The notes: generated from the letters alone by a model not told the origin. A stretch of DNA of 64,000 nucleotides from Clostridium uliginosum (GCF_900112485.1 NZ_FOMG01000018.1:1-64000); one strand, 5' to 3'. Shown: positions 25,863 through 35,401, counted from the first letter of the stretch. Numbers and translations are program-made.

Positions 25863-27754
25863 TATGAATCACCCTTTACTTGTAGCACATTTTTATAACC
25901 AGTTTTTATACTACCACAGTTCTCACAGATATCTGTGCATTCAAATGAATTGTTTGATATTTTATTAACTATACATCTTGCTGAATTTTCACATACAGAA
26001 TTATTTCCCATATATACTCCAACAAGATTAAATATATTTGAAAAAGCAGATGGAAGAAAATCTTCTAACATTTTCTCTTCGGCTTTATCAATTAAATAAG
26101 ATGCTACATACTTTGAATTAACAATTCCTGCTAAATTTAAATGTAAAAACTCTCTTTGAAATTCCTTTATTTCATCACCATTCAATAGTTCAACTAGTTC
26201 CTCAAATGTTTTAATCTTTTTATATTCTTCTTCTTGATATTTTTGTTTTAATACTTCACTTTTAGAATCCTTTGATACAAATGGTTTTATATAATTATCC
26301 TTATATTTTTTAAATGGATATATTTCTTCAAATAATTCCATCCAACATTCTTGAAATACACTCATCCCTACGATAGATGTTTCATAATCCTTAGGCTGGC
26401 ATAAAATTATACTTTTAATATTATTTTGTGAGTATTTATTTAATAGCCAATTAATATCTGAATCATTATCTACAAGAGAAAGACATGGAACACTACACTT
26501 ATCATAAAAAAGTGCATACTTAAATACATTGTCTTTGCCATCACCCTTGATTATTTCTACTCCACTATCTTCTAAACCGTTAATATACTCTTGAGAAAAT
26601 AAAGGCAGCCCAGATAACTCTGAATCTCCTTCTACCAATAAGATTCCTCTTGAGAACAATCCAGATATTAGTTCTCTTTTTGCAAATTTCTCTATTCTAG
26701 TTTCAAAAGCATTATCAACCTCTTCAGGTTTAGGCAAATTCTGCATTGTACCATCTTTCATCAAAAATATATTATCAAAATCATATACTTTTGCTACTTC
26801 TATAGAATGTGTAGTAAAAAACAATTGACCTTTGTTGGATTTACTTACTTTCTTTATTATTTTTCTCTGCATAAATGGCTCGAGATTTTGTTCCGGTTCC
26901 TCTAAAAATAGTATTCCATGGCTACTCATCAATTCTTGAAGTGCTATAAGTAACATTAAATTTTTTATCCCTCTAGATTGATACTTAAGAGGTATATAGT
27001 TTGAAGTATTTTTATTTTTGCATACAAGACTAAATGATTGTAATGTCTTCCGTTCCGTTAATTCAGTCGCCTCAACACCAATTGCAACTTCATCATTCGC
27101 TATCAAATCAAACTTAGCAAAATTGTTGCCCAAATTTGATAAACTTTCTTTAAAATATGTATCACTCATTAGTGAATTACTTGATGCACTGTTAAAATCA
27201 TCAATTATACTTTTAACTAAGTCACTTAATTTATCATTTTCTATTATCTTTGAAAGTACAGAATTACTTACAAATGAAAGTTCCTTTAATGGATCACGTT
27301 CTGCTTCTATGTATTTATAATTTAATATTCCTTTATGTGCTTGCCTAAATGGTTGCTCTTTTCCATTTGATACAATTGTATGTGATGCTTTTCTATCAGA
27401 ATTTCCTTTAAATCTTGTTATTAAAACAAGTTCTTCACCAATTTCACTAATTTTATCATTTTTATCTATATGCTCTAGTAATAGTTCTCCATCTTCAATA
27501 ATAAAATCTTCTACATCTTTGAACCAAACTTCTATTAGAATATCATTTCTTGTATCTCTATCATAATAATCTATTTCAGATAAAGTCTTGTTATACCACT
27601 GTAAATAAGGATTTAGTAAATAATCTAACGCTGTAGCCAAAGTAGATTTTCCAGAGCCATTTGCTCCAATGATAATATTAATATCTCTATTAGGTTTCCA
27701 TTCTAATAACTTTATTGTTCTAAAGTTCTTTATAATTATTTTATAAATATACAT
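25862..27754 (-). CDS. gajA: Gabija nuclease subunit GajA (OLD family)
   Basis: This 630-residue OLD-type protein has an N-terminal ABC-like ATPase with Walker A IIGANGSGKSTLATAL (about residue 30), signature region YQSRGIKNLMLLIALQEL, Walker B GILFLEEPEQNLEP and TTHSIEVAK; then a TOPRIM nuclease domain with ILLVEGDSELSGLP and LVDNDSD metal-binding residues (about 365-430). A Cys cluster (CTDICENCG) at the extreme C-terminus may bind zinc and is an extra over the classical GajA. The start six codons inside the longest frame is chosen because CAGGAGG precedes it. It acts as a site-specific DNA nickase against phage (family knowledge). Confidence 0.87.
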   Translation of the reverse strand: MYIYKIIIKNFRTIKLLEWKPNRDINIIIGANGSGKSTLATALDYLLNPYLQWYNKTLSEIDYYDRDTRNDILIEVWFKDVEDFIIEDGELLLEHIDKNDKISEIGEELVLITRFKGNSDRKASHTIVSNGKEQPFRQAHKGILNYKYIEAERDPLKELSFVSNSVLSKIIENDKLSDLVKSIIDDFNSASSNSLMSDTYFKESLSNLGNNFAKFDLIANDEVAIGVEATELTERKTLQSFSLVCKNKNTSNYIPLKYQSRGIKNLMLLIALQELMSSHGILFLEEPEQNLEPFMQRKIIKKVSKSNKGQLFFTTHSIEVAKVYDFDNIFLMKDGTMQNLPKPEEVDNAFETRIEKFAKRELISGLFSRGILLVEGDSELSGLPLFSQEYINGLEDSGVEIIKGDGKDNVFKYALFYDKCSVPCLSLVDNDSDINWLLNKYSQNNIKSIILCQPKDYETSIVGMSVFQECWMELFEEIYPFKKYKDNYIKPFVSKDSKSEVLKQKYQEEEYKKIKTFEELVELLNGDEIKEFQREFLHLNLAGIVNSKYVASYLIDKAEEKMLEDFLPSAFSNIFNLVGVYMGNNSVCENSARCIVNKISNNSFECTDICENCGSIKTGYKNVLQVKGDS

Positions 27755-27907
27755 CTTTAATCCTCCTGTCAATCCTTAATCTTATTGTAACAATATTTGT
27801 AACATTATTCCATAAAACCTCCAAGTATTCACGAATATCCCCAATAAAAGCATTGACTATATTTAATGGAAATTTTCTAGAATTGGTATAAATTTTCAAC
27901 AAAGAAA

Positions 27908-27953
27908 AAATGGGTATTATGTAAACAACGTATTTGTATTACAAAATCCCATT
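27908..27953 (-). terminator. Possible terminator after the membrane protein gene
   Basis: AAATGGG...GTAA and TTAC...CCCATTT arms form an imperfect hairpin. It would separate the 28026-29453 gene from gajA. The T tail is weak. Confidence 0.35.
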
Positions 27954-28025
27954 TCATTAATTTGCATTAATTAAAATAACTATTTCTATTTCAAAATATC
28001 AAGTATTTTCTTAACTTAATTTAAA

Positions 28026-29453
28026 TTATTTTTTTGAATAATATATCGGAGTATCATTTATTATTGTTAATATTTCCCTATCTTTATATTTATTGTCCTT
28101 TATATTAGTTCCGCTTAAACTTTTATCACTTATCTGCTTTTCTTTCTTATTCGATTTTTTATCACTAGATTTTAAATTAACTCTTTTATTTTCTAATTTT
28201 ACATAAAACTCCTGTATAGTCATACTTATTACAAATGCTAAAAAGAATAATATCGATACATATCTAATAGCACTTTGAATATTTCCTTTAAAAAGATCTG
28301 AGGTAAAAAATAAAATAGCAGATAAAATTAAAAAAACTCTACTAAATCCAATGATTTTTTGATCTATTTTCATATTCCTATAATCAATTATAAACCTATA
28401 AACAATAAATATTAAAGAAATTAACAACAATATTAGAAAACACATTATTTTAAATTGATTTGTGCTTTTCTGAAAATTTTCTATAAAAATATTGAAATAT
28501 TTTTTGAAGATATATTCGATTATACTCTCTAATAATAAGCATCCTATTAAAATCATAGACCAAATTGCACTATGCTTACTAAATGTTATTATTCCATTTT
28601 TCCCTTTTCTTGAATTAAATTTTCCATACATGATTAATTTATTAAATGAATTCACAACTTCACAAATCCATCTACTTTCTAAATTATTCATATAATTCAC
28701 AACTTCATCCTTATGAGCCTTTGATAACTTATCATACATATATCTTGCTTTATCACCTATTGTGGCTAGAGTAAATATTAATCCAAAAATTGTAATAAAA
28801 AAACTAACCATTTGGCTCTTATCAAAATTAGTATCATTTAAAAAAATACTGTATTGATAAACATTCAAAACTACATTTAATAGAAATATTATTCCCCATA
28901 AAATGAATTGCCTTATACTACGTTCTTCTTCATCATATTGAAATTCACCATATAATATCAATGTTATAATTAGATTTATTATTAAAACTATAATGCAAGT
29001 CACTATATATTTATTGCTATCCATGCTGTTTGGCACTAATAATCCAATTATTATTCCTGACAAAACTAATGGAATAATTAACAAATTTAATATCGTTTCT
29101 TTAATATTCTTTTCCCATTTAACTAATTTTAATAGATAACATACTTTTAGTAATGATTCAGATAATCTAATTTTACTATTTTTTTGATTATAACTTATAA
29201 GAAAAATAAGAACTATAAAAATATATATTGGAATGATAAAATTATATATATTTTTTGATTCAATGCCTATATCTAATCTTATAAATATCATTGCCATTAT
29301 TATTTGTAATGGTAGTCCTAGCAACACCGATATTACTAATGAATATATACTTTGAATAATATAGTCGTAAACTTTCCTCTCTACTTTGTATTCTTTATAA
29401 ATATATTCAAATTCAGATGTTATTTTAATAAATACTTCTAATATAAATTTCAT
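28026..29453 (-). CDS. Large unknown polytopic membrane protein
   Basis: This 475-residue protein has roughly ten predicted membrane helices in two halves, separated by a central hydrophilic region (about 235-285, with GDKARYMYDKLSKAHKDEVV and SRWICEVVNSFNKLI). The Lys/Ser-rich cytoplasmic tail (about 425-475) is long. No transporter or channel motif recognised. It has a GGAG ribosome binding site and lies between tniQ and the Gabija operon as cargo of the Tn7-like island. Membrane proteins in such islands are often effectors that damage the envelope, but nothing here shows that directly. Confidence 0.6.
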   Translation of the reverse strand: MKFILEVFIKITSEFEYIYKEYKVERKVYDYIIQSIYSLVISVLLGLPLQIIMAMIFIRLDIGIESKNIYNFIIPIYIFIVLIFLISYNQKNSKIRLSESLLKVCYLLKLVKWEKNIKETILNLLIIPLVLSGIIIGLLVPNSMDSNKYIVTCIIVLIINLIITLILYGEFQYDEEERSIRQFILWGIIFLLNVVLNVYQYSIFLNDTNFDKSQMVSFFITIFGLIFTLATIGDKARYMYDKLSKAHKDEVVNYMNNLESRWICEVVNSFNKLIMYGKFNSRKGKNGIITFSKHSAIWSMILIGCLLLESIIEYIFKKYFNIFIENFQKSTNQFKIMCFLILLLISLIFIVYRFIIDYRNMKIDQKIIGFSRVFLILSAILFFTSDLFKGNIQSAIRYVSILFFLAFVISMTIQEFYVKLENKRVNLKSSDKKSNKKEKQISDKSLSGTNIKDNKYKDREILTIINDTPIYYSKK

Positions 29454-29689
29454 AATTGATGCTCCACATCCTTTCTTAAAATAATTCCATACATTTAATG
29501 TCTTATGTTGTCTTACAAAATATTAATCACCTAATATATTCTAATTTATTTTCATATTTAATTGAATATATGAAATAAAAAAACAAATAGTAATAGTCTA
29601 AAATTAAGTTTATATTTTTCCTATTACTACATGCTATATCTAATTTTTGTACTCGCAAAAGTTATTATTAATTTTAATGTTATCTGTAT

Positions 29690-30955
29690 CTATAGTATAT
29701 ATTTTTTTACCGTATTCTGACCTACACCAAGTTCTCTAGATATATACCTTATACTAACGCCTTTCCTCGCAAGACTTTCTATCTCTTCTTTATACCTCTC
29801 ACCAATAGTAATAACCTTCCCAATCTTATATTTATCTTCTTCACATACATCCGGCCCACATCTAGCATAGGTAAATCCACAACATTCGCATTTAAACTTA
29901 CCAACAGGCTTCTTCTTACTACAGTTATAATTTACTTCAATACTCTCTATTACTGGCTTACAATAGTTATCACAGATTTTATTTAGGCAAATCCAAGGAC
30001 CATCCCCAAAAGGCTTGTACTTTATCGTCTTATTAAAAAATTCTTCTAAATCTATTCCTAAAAATCTTATTAGCAGCAAATGCTTTATTGGATTTACATT
30101 GGATCGGCTTATTCTGAGCATATACTTAATCCAGTTTGTAATATTGCTGCTATAGATATTTAAATCAAATAGGCTTAAGAATTCCTCTCCATAGAATTTA
30201 ATAAATCTACTTTCTACTTGATCTATCTTTACTCTTCCAGATGGCGTACATAGGCATAATTCTCTTAATCTATTTTTATATTGATCCGTAATCCACAAAT
30301 AATCTTTATTATTAACTTCATTAGATAATAGATATTCAATATACTGATTAATTGCTACGAAATGTTCCAAGTTATTAATGAACAAATCATTTGTAATGTT
30401 TTCTTTAAACTCTACTTCTAACAATGGGACATACGAATTTTTTCCATAATAGTATATTGGCTGCTTGCTTATCTTTAAAGGAACTTGATGTTTACTGCAG
30501 ATAAATACTTCTGGAATCTGGTGTATTCTATGTAAATAGGCTTCTCCGTAATCCTGTATTTCTTCTTTGCAGCATATAGGACATATTTTAAAATATCCTT
30601 GTTGTTTTACACTAACTTGTGCTGCTCCAACTATCGAATGCACACCTCTTCCATCATTTCCTTTTAGCATTTCCAATGCAAGTTGTTTTTCATGAACATC
30701 AACAAAAGATGTATAGTAATTAAATAGACTGTAATTCTTTATAATTTCATCTGCAGTATATCCAAATAATTTAGGTATATTTTCTGCCAATATATTATTA
30801 TTTGATGGTAAATCAATGCTGGAAGTAATAATACCTCCATTATATAAATCTTCATTGGTTGTAAAATAACTAGTGTTTCCGCTTCTTAAATGGTATCTTG
30901 CTAAAATAGAATAAAGTATTTCATCTTGGTAAGGAGCAGGAAAAAAGGAGATCAT
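29690..30955 (-). CDS. tniQ: TniQ/TnsD-type transposition target selector
   Basis: This 421-residue protein begins ISFFPAPYQDEILYSILARY, the characteristic TniQ start. A zinc-finger-like CPICCKEE...HRIHQIPEVFICSKH region lies near 125-165, a second Cys cluster (FKCECCGFTYARCGP) near 365, and a helix-turn-helix with GVSIRYISRELGVGQNTVKK at the very end. TnsD proteins normally continue well beyond this helix-turn-helix, so the C-terminus is probably truncated. It recognises the attachment site and recruits TnsC. ATGA overlap with the upstream tnsC remnant shows an operon. Confidence 0.88.
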   Translation of the reverse strand: MISFFPAPYQDEILYSILARYHLRSGNTSYFTTNEDLYNGGIITSSIDLPSNNNILAENIPKLFGYTADEIIKNYSLFNYYTSFVDVHEKQLALEMLKGNDGRGVHSIVGAAQVSVKQQGYFKICPICCKEEIQDYGEAYLHRIHQIPEVFICSKHQVPLKISKQPIYYYGKNSYVPLLEVEFKENITNDLFINNLEHFVAINQYIEYLLSNEVNNKDYLWITDQYKNRLRELCLCTPSGRVKIDQVESRFIKFYGEEFLSLFDLNIYSSNITNWIKYMLRISRSNVNPIKHLLLIRFLGIDLEEFFNKTIKYKPFGDGPWICLNKICDNYCKPVIESIEVNYNCSKKKPVGKFKCECCGFTYARCGPDVCEEDKYKIGKVITIGERYKEEIESLARKGVSIRYISRELGVGQNTVKKYIL

Positions 30956-32242
30956 ACAATCTCTTTCATTTCAAAATCTGCACTTGTTATATATCCCTTT
31001 TCTTTTAAAGCCAGATAAGGTGATCTATCCTCTTCCTTTGCAGATTTTATTATAGATCTAATATCGTCATCTTTTAAATTCGAACTTTTATTTCTGGTTA
31101 CTTTTATTGTATCAACTACCTTTATTGCTTCAACCACCAATTTATTTATTCCTATTTCTTCATCTTCTGATAATACCTTTTCTATACCAGAAATAGCCTT
31201 CTTCTTATCTATATCTAACTCTAATAATCTTATAAGAGCCTCTTCTTTTTTGCTTAACTGCTTTTTTCTTTTAGCAACTTTATAATCTTGTATTCTGGAA
31301 CTTAAATTAACATCAGTATTGTTTTCCGTTAGAAAGTCTTCATAATCAATAGTGCATATATCTTCATATTTAGCAATTCTCCTTATATCATTACTTTTCA
31401 TCGCCTCTATCATTGGCTTTACTGCATTTAAGTTTTTATCCACAACTTCCTTAATTATATCCACAGTAATTTCTTCTCTTCCTGTGGATATTGCTTTTAT
31501 TTGCGCCATTGCATATATCTTCACTGCTATATCTATTATCCCTTGGGATTCTTCATATAATAAGTTAATAACTTCTTCTGTTAATGGTGTTTTCTTTTTC
31601 GTAAATTGATACTCCCATATTGTATCAATTAGTAAACTGAAACTTTCATCATTTTTTAGTCTTTCCCATACTATGTTCCCCCCAGTTCCTAATGTTCTTC
31701 TTGCCATCCTAAAATCATTTTGGAGCAGATTCTTCGCCTTCATTGTTCCTACCAAAACTACTGGAATTCCAACTGTATTTACTAATGTAGTAAAGAAATT
31801 TAACATTTTATCTACTCCACCAGATTTTGCTTGGCTTAAATGTTGTATTTCATCTATTATGAGTAATCCTAATCCGCTGTTTCTGGCTACTTGTCCTAAG
31901 ATGCTTAACAATGTATCAACTGTTCTTTTTGAAGTTGCATATTTTTCAAAATATCTAGTTCCTAAAATTTGATCTATTCTATTAAAAAAATCTATGCAAA
32001 GCCCTTTAACACTACCATCAAACGGACAATCAATTTGTAACCAAACAACTTGATAAATACAAATCTTTATATTGGTAATGTGCTATAACTTGAGGAAAGT
32101 TGCTAAGAACTCTATTGAAACTAGATACATTTTGTTTTCCAGAAATCCACAAATTAAAATTAGGCTGCTTTATCTTTAACTGTTTTACTAATTCCTGACG
32201 TTGCATTCCATAAAGAGATAATATATATTCTAAACCAATCAT
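30952..32242 (-). pseudogene. tnsC: Wrecked tnsC fused to an HTH gene start
   Basis: Most of a TnsC AAA+ regulator is readable: QVVWLQIDCPFDGSVKGLCI, then the Walker B GLGLLIIDEIQHL, VLVGTMKA and EESQGIIDIAVKIYAMAQI. Upstream, in another frame, SFNRVLSNFPQVIAHYQYKD is also TnsC, so a frameshift lies near 32040-32050. Before that the sequence becomes GLEYILSLYGMQRQELVKQL and IKQPNFNLWISGKQNV, an XRE-like helix-turn-helix start, with the TnsC N-terminus and Walker A missing. The chimera implies an internal deletion plus a frameshift. A TTG (31911) could start a fragment, but no working ATPase would result. Confidence 0.75.
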
Positions 32243-32290
32243 TTTATCCTCCTATTAATATTTGAATATATTTTATCTATTTTTACAATA

Positions 32291-32337
32291 TTTAATCTTT
32301 ATTTTACTTTAATCAATCTTTTTTATTTTTGACCACA
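32291..32337 (-). mobile_element. Tn7-like right end, copy C
   Basis: Minus-strand start TGTGGTCAAAAATAAAAAAG is followed by GATTGA and GATTAAA repeats whose AATCTT cores (plus strand) lie 21 bases apart, with the outer one about 21 bases from the terminus. It abuts the promoter region of the HTH/tnsC gene, exactly where Tn7 places its right end relative to tns genes. Sequence between this end and 32496 (158 bases) holds nothing I can name. Confidence 0.5.
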
Positions 32338-32495
32338 TACTACTAGATATAAATCATCTCTATTTTTTAACATAAAATCCCTTGTAATCCTTATAACAAC
32401 ACTTCTTAAGCCTATTTATCAAATTAAATATTCTTCTCTCATTCAATCTTTTTCATTCATAACTATTTTTAAATGTATAAATTAATTTGTAACTA

Positions 32496-32826
32496 TGTTC
32501 CTGTAAAAAAAAGATTGACGAAAACAATAAAATGGAAACACCTCTCTCAATCGTCACCACCACTACACTCACGCCAAATTCTAAAAACAAGCAGTAAAAA
32601 AAATTTGACTATATATAATGAAGGAAAATTGAATAAAAACTGAAAATGAGCCTTAATTTTTAACGCAAAAAAAGAGCATAAACTCAAGATCACAAAACCT
32701 CTTTTAAAGCTCTGTTTTCCTCGCCTTTATGCTCTCTCTTCACTTCTTTTTTATTCTATTTTTTACTACTCCGCCTCGTAGTCAATCTTTTTTATTTCTT
32801 AGTTAATCTTTTTTTTGACAGGGACA
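32496..32826. mobile_element. 331-bp paired-end Tn7-like mini-element
   Basis: The left terminus TGTTCCTGTAAAAAAAAGAT (plus) faces the right terminus TGTCCCTGTCAAAAAAAAGA (minus, ending 32826). The right side has two AATCTT cores 21 bases apart (near 32785 and 32806); the left has one at 20 bases from its end and another like it near 32600. A rho-independent hairpin (GAGCATAAA with TTTATGCTC and a T run on the minus strand) inside the right end probably terminates the serine operon. It contains no genes: either a deletion derivative or a non-autonomous element. Flanking pentamers AACTA and ATTAT do not match. Confidence 0.6.
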
Positions 32827-32827
32827 A

Positions 32828-34084
32828 TTATTTTAATTTGTGTACAAATAATCCGCTTCTTAATTTTGGTTCAAACCATGTTGATTTTGGTGGCATTACT
32901 TCACATATATCTGCAACATCCATAATATCACTGACTTCAGTTGGATACATTGAAAATGCTATCTTCATATCTTTATTAGTTCTTCTTTCAAGCTCTTTAA
33001 TTCCTCTTATTCCACCAATGAAATCTATTCTATCGGATGTTCTTACATCTTCAATTCCTAAGACAGGTGTTAGAACATTTTTTTGTAGTATTGCAACATC
33101 AAGGCTATCAATTGGATCTTCTGCATTAAATATTCCATCTTTAGCTTCTAGTAAATACCACTCATTTTCTACATACATACCAAATGTATGCTTTTTGCTA
33201 GGCTTTATTGATTCATTATTTGATGATTTTGTTACATTAAATTTTTCTTTAAGCTTTTCTATTAATTGATCTTTACTTAATCCATTTAAATCTTTAACTA
33301 CTCTGTTATAATCCATCACCATTAAATCATTATCTGGAAATGCAACTGCTAAAAAATAATTAAATTCTTCGTCACCAGTATAGTTTGGATTAGATGCTCT
33401 TCTTTTTAATCCAACTTTAACTGCTGATGCTGACCTGTGGTGTCCATCTGCAATATATAAGTAATCTATTTCTTTAAATAAATCAATAATTTCATTTATA
33501 ATAATTTCATTATCAATAACCCAAACAATATGGCTTATCCCATCTTCAGCTACAAAATTATATGTAGGCTGTCTTTTACTCTCATTCTCAATCCAGGCTT
33601 CTATTATTTCTGATGCTATCTGATCTTCTTTATATGTCAAGAAGATAGGTCCTGTGTTTGCATCACAATAATCAACATGATTAATTCTATCCTGCTCTTT
33701 ATCTGCCCTAGTAAATTCATGCTTTTTAATAACATTATTCATATAATCATCAATAGAAGCACAAAATACTATTCCAGTTTGAGCTCTTCCATTCATTATT
33801 TGTCTATAAATATAAAGACATGGAGTTTCATCTTGAAAATATTCACCATCTGTAATCATACTATCAAGATTTTCTCTAGCTTTCTCATAAACTTTTTTGT
33901 CATGTACATCTATTGAAGAATCTAAATCTACTTCTGCTCTATCAACATGCAAAAATGAATATTCATTTTCTTGTACTATTTCTCTCGCTTCTTCACTACT
34001 CATAACATCATAAGGAAGAGCCGCTATTTTTGAAGCTAATTGTTTAATTGGTCTTATTGCTTTAAAAGGTCTAACTATAGCCAT
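32828..34084 (-). CDS. DUF1015 family protein
   Basis: This 418-residue protein matches DUF1015 (SpoU-independent, formerly called a putative HTH protein) from the MAIVRPFKAIRPIKQLASKI opening and LPYDVMSSEEAREIVQENEY through YIADGHHRSASAVKVGLKRR and the C-terminal MPPKSTWFEPKLRSGLFVH. Biochemical function is not established; in Clostridia it commonly follows serC-like and serA genes, suggesting a link to serine metabolism. AGGAGG precedes the ATG. The gene is intact although a Tn7-like end abuts its stop codon, as expected if transposition targets this 3' end without harming the gene. Confidence 0.88.
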   Translation of the reverse strand: MAIVRPFKAIRPIKQLASKIAALPYDVMSSEEAREIVQENEYSFLHVDRAEVDLDSSIDVHDKKVYEKARENLDSMITDGEYFQDETPCLYIYRQIMNGRAQTGIVFCASIDDYMNNVIKKHEFTRADKEQDRINHVDYCDANTGPIFLTYKEDQIASEIIEAWIENESKRQPTYNFVAEDGISHIVWVIDNEIIINEIIDLFKEIDYLYIADGHHRSASAVKVGLKRRASNPNYTGDEEFNYFLAVAFPDNDLMVMDYNRVVKDLNGLSKDQLIEKLKEKFNVTKSSNNESIKPSKKHTFGMYVENEWYLLEAKDGIFNAEDPIDSLDVAILQKNVLTPVLGIEDVRTSDRIDFIGGIRGIKELERRTNKDMKIAFSMYPTEVSDIMDVADICEVMPPKSTWFEPKLRSGLFVHKLK

Positions 34085-34312
34085 TAAAATTTCCTCCTAA
34101 CCAATTCTTTTTATTGTATTTCTATCCTTATTAATCTTACCAAATTTTAGCACTTACTAAAAGTAAAATATTAATTTTAGGTACAAATTTAAATGTGCCT
34201 TATGTAAGATATATATGCTTCTAACTAGATATTGTTAATTAAAGATATAATTTTCTGTAAAAATTATATAAAAGATTATAAATGTATTAACTTAATTAGA
34301 ACATATATATTA

Positions 34313-34346
34313 AAAATCAGTGAAAAATACAATACTTCCACTGATT
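34313..34346 (-). terminator. Terminator between serA and the DUF1015 gene
   Basis: AAATCAGTG and CACTGATTT form a 9-bp stem with a 16-base loop and a TTTTTAATAT-like tail on the minus strand, 60-90 bases after serA. Some read-through to DUF1015 is likely. Position is good to a few bases. Confidence 0.6.
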
Positions 34347-34406
34347 TAATGTGCCTTAGATATCTTCAAAAAAATAACTAATCAATATGAAGTTTAAACG
34401 GTTAGT

Positions 34407-35315
34407 TTATAAATTAAAGAAATCCTTAATAATTGAAACAACCTCATCGCCTATTCTACTTTGTGCTTCCTTAGTTGCTGCTCCAATATGAGGAGTTGCA
34501 CTAACATTTGGATGATTTATTAATTTTTCATTTTTAGTTGGTTCTTCTTCAAATACATCAATACCAGCACCTGCAATAGTTCCGTTATTAAGTGCTTGTA
34601 ATAATGCCTCTTCATCAACAACCTTGCCTCTTGCACAATTAATGATATAAGCACTGTCTTTCATTAAGTCTAATTCTTTCCTTCCTATTAATGAACCATT
34701 TACTTTATCATATGGGACATGTAAAGATAAGAAATCTGCTTGTTTAAGCACTTCTTCAAATGTTAAGAAATCATAATCTAAATCATCATGTTTTCCTTCT
34801 ATTGTATAATATACAACCTTCATACCTAAAGCAGTAGCTTTTTTAGCTAGAGATTGTCCTATTCTTCCCATTCCAATAATTCCTAATATTTTTCCTGTTA
34901 TCTCAGAGCCTTCATATTTCTTCTTATTCCATTCACCATTTCTCATAGTAAAATTAGATATACCTATAAATCTTGCAACTGCAAACATATGAGCTATTGT
35001 AAGTTCTGCAACTGAATCTGAACTAGCTGCTGGAGTATTATTAATAGTTAATCCATTTTCTTTAGCATAAGCTACATCTATATTATCTATGCCAACACCA
35101 GCTCTAATCACTAATTTTAAATTTCCACCTTTTTCTGCATCAATAACATCTGCTGTAACTTTAGTAGCTGATCTAATAACTAATGCATCAAATTCTTTTA
35201 ATTTCTCCCCTAATATGTCTTGTGGAAAATGTTCATTTATAACTTCCACTCCTGAATCTTTTAATGCTTCTATTGCTTTTGCTTGTAACCCGTCGTTTGT
35301 TAATACTCTAATCAT
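34407..35315 (-). CDS. serA: D-3-phosphoglycerate dehydrogenase (short type)
   Basis: This 302-residue D-isomer 2-hydroxyacid dehydrogenase carries out the first step of serine synthesis: 3-phosphoglycerate to 3-phosphohydroxypyruvate with NAD. Seen: LVIRSATKVTADVID, GVGIDNIDVAYAKENG, the NAD loop ILGIIGMGRIGQSLAKKA, LSLHVPYDK, INCARGKVVDEEALLQAL and the catalytic His in PHIGAATKEAQ. It lacks the ACT domain of longer SerA enzymes. The internal ATG is chosen over the longest frame because AAAGGGGGA precedes it. It sits right after the aminotransferase gene for the next step. Confidence 0.87.
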   Translation of the reverse strand: MIRVLTNDGLQAKAIEALKDSGVEVINEHFPQDILGEKLKEFDALVIRSATKVTADVIDAEKGGNLKLVIRAGVGIDNIDVAYAKENGLTINNTPAASSDSVAELTIAHMFAVARFIGISNFTMRNGEWNKKKYEGSEITGKILGIIGMGRIGQSLAKKATALGMKVVYYTIEGKHDDLDYDFLTFEEVLKQADFLSLHVPYDKVNGSLIGRKELDLMKDSAYIINCARGKVVDEEALLQALNNGTIAGAGIDVFEEEPTKNEKLINHPNVSATPHIGAATKEAQSRIGDEVVSIIKDFFNL

Positions 35316-35401
35316 TATAAAAAAATCCCCCTTTGAATTTACCGTTAACTTACTTAGGCGCATAAATGAAAGTAACAAGTCAAAGATGCACCTTATGCTT
35401 T

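Larger units (their letters stand above)
20604..32826. mobile_element. Decayed Tn7-like island carrying Gabija
   Basis: The island is bounded on the right by a Tn7-like end that stops one base from the DUF1015 stop codon, and on the left by a near-identical end in the same orientation. Inside are tniQ, a broken tnsC, Gabija, a polytopic membrane protein and about five unrecognised genes. No TnsA or TnsB gene is visible, so the element cannot move by itself. Same-orientation ends suggest successive insertions at one attachment site rather than a single intact transposon. The boundaries of each element are uncertain; no matching 5-bp target duplication was found. Confidence 0.55.

Noticed and set aside
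29690..32242. CRISPR-associated transposon (CAST)
   Set aside because: TniQ and TnsC are shared with CAST elements, but no Cas12k, Cascade genes, CRISPR repeats or spacer-like sequence are present, and TniQ has the TnsD-like zinc and helix-turn-helix features.
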